Source: Microbacterium sp. zg-B185 (GTDB lineage: Bacteria > Actinomycetota > Actinomycetes > Actinomycetales > Microbacteriaceae). From it: a stretch of 64,000 nt of DNA. Below, piece after piece: positions 63,921 to 64,000 of this stretch (position 1 is the stretch's first letter; every line of letters begins with the position of its first letter). Position numbers and translations under genes: made by a program. The DNA is taken from positions 3,286,001 through 3,350,000 of the forward strand of contig NZ_CP126739.1 of the NCBI RefSeq assembly GCF_030246885.1. Reading direction: 5' to 3'. The notes under the pieces are model-generated. The model was not told where the DNA came from, did no database searches, and saw nothing but the letters and a program-made list of their open reading frames with translations.

Positions 63921-64000
63921 GGAAGACGGTCTCCTTCTCGCCCTGCAGCCGGATGTCGTGCCGCAGGTACCCCTCCGGGGTGCGCGTTGCGATGAGCGTA
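63910..64000 (-). CDS. pcaG: Protocatechuate 3,4-dioxygenase alpha subunit (C-terminal end only)
   Basis: Only the last 29 codons are inside the window. They read TLIATRTPEGYLRHDIRLQG and EKETVFLAF, the usual end of PcaG with the (R/H)xDIRLQGxxETVFxxF pattern. The enzyme cleaves protocatechuate between the hydroxyls, using Fe(III). pcaB, pcaD and pcaC follow in the same operon. Confidence 0.8.
   Translation of the reverse strand, partial: TLIATRTPEGYLRHDIRLQGEKETVFLAF

Overview
The window is high-GC DNA from an actinobacterium, most likely a Microbacterium-like member of the Microbacteriaceae. The evidence is the codon use, GTG/TTG starts, many 4-bp ATGA gene overlaps, near absence of AT-rich sequence outside promoters, and a gene set typical of that family. 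No rRNA, tRNA, CRISPR array, phage or transposase gene was recognised.

Layout. (1) 1-20.7 kb is mostly housekeeping: DUF3618, holin-like and YtxH-like envelope proteins, a heme-pathway porphyrinogen oxidase, a four-gene FtsX-type ABC system, a HhH-GPD repair protein, glycyl-tRNA synthetase, a GH15 enzyme, a lipoprotein, a MenC/N-succinylamino acid racemase with a GNAT acetyltransferase, an MFS carrier and a POT peptide carrier. (2) 20.8-29.8 kb is a minus-strand aromatic catabolic cluster: extradiol (VOC) dioxygenase, two FAH-family hydrolases, a cyclase, an FAD monooxygenase, an amidohydrolase with an internal deletion, an MFS transporter and a GMC oxidoreductase. (3) 29.9-53.8 kb is the striking part, an island apparently dedicated to C-glycosides. 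It has two split alpha/beta pairs and three single-chain beta-alpha fusions related to C-glycoside deglycosidases (DUF6379 beta module plus sugar-isomerase-like TIM barrel). Around them are a second GMC oxidoreductase, a hydroxypyruvate-isomerase-like protein, Gfo/Idh/MocA proteins, a broken thuA, ROK and LysR regulators, a CUT1 sugar ABC importer without an ATPase gene, and GH3, GH35-like and GH43 enzymes. (4) 53.9-64 kb is the beta-ketoadipate pathway: pcaI-pcaJ-pcaF, a double-hotdog thioesterase, two IclR regulators, pobA, and pcaC-pcaD-pcaB with the end of pcaG.

How it may work together (inference). Plant or insect aryl C-glycosides are imported by the CUT1 system. Decorating O-linked sugars are removed by GH3/GH35/GH43. 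The C-linked sugar is oxidised at C3 by a GMC (CarA-like) or Gfo-type enzyme, the C-C bond is cleaved by the deglycosidase modules, and the aglycone feeds ring-cleavage routes on either side: extradiol (20.8-29.8 kb) and ortho/protocatechuate (53.9-64 kb). The TTCCGACA half-site recurs upstream of several island genes and suggests a common regulator.

Decay and repeats. At least two genes are broken: thuA (deletion plus frameshift) and the ACMSD-like amidohydrolase (middle lost in frame). Intergenic repeats include a 24-bp-arm hairpin with a pyrimidine tract, a second copy of its left arm about 45 kb away, and two facing arrays of about 22-bp repeats between pobA and pcaC.
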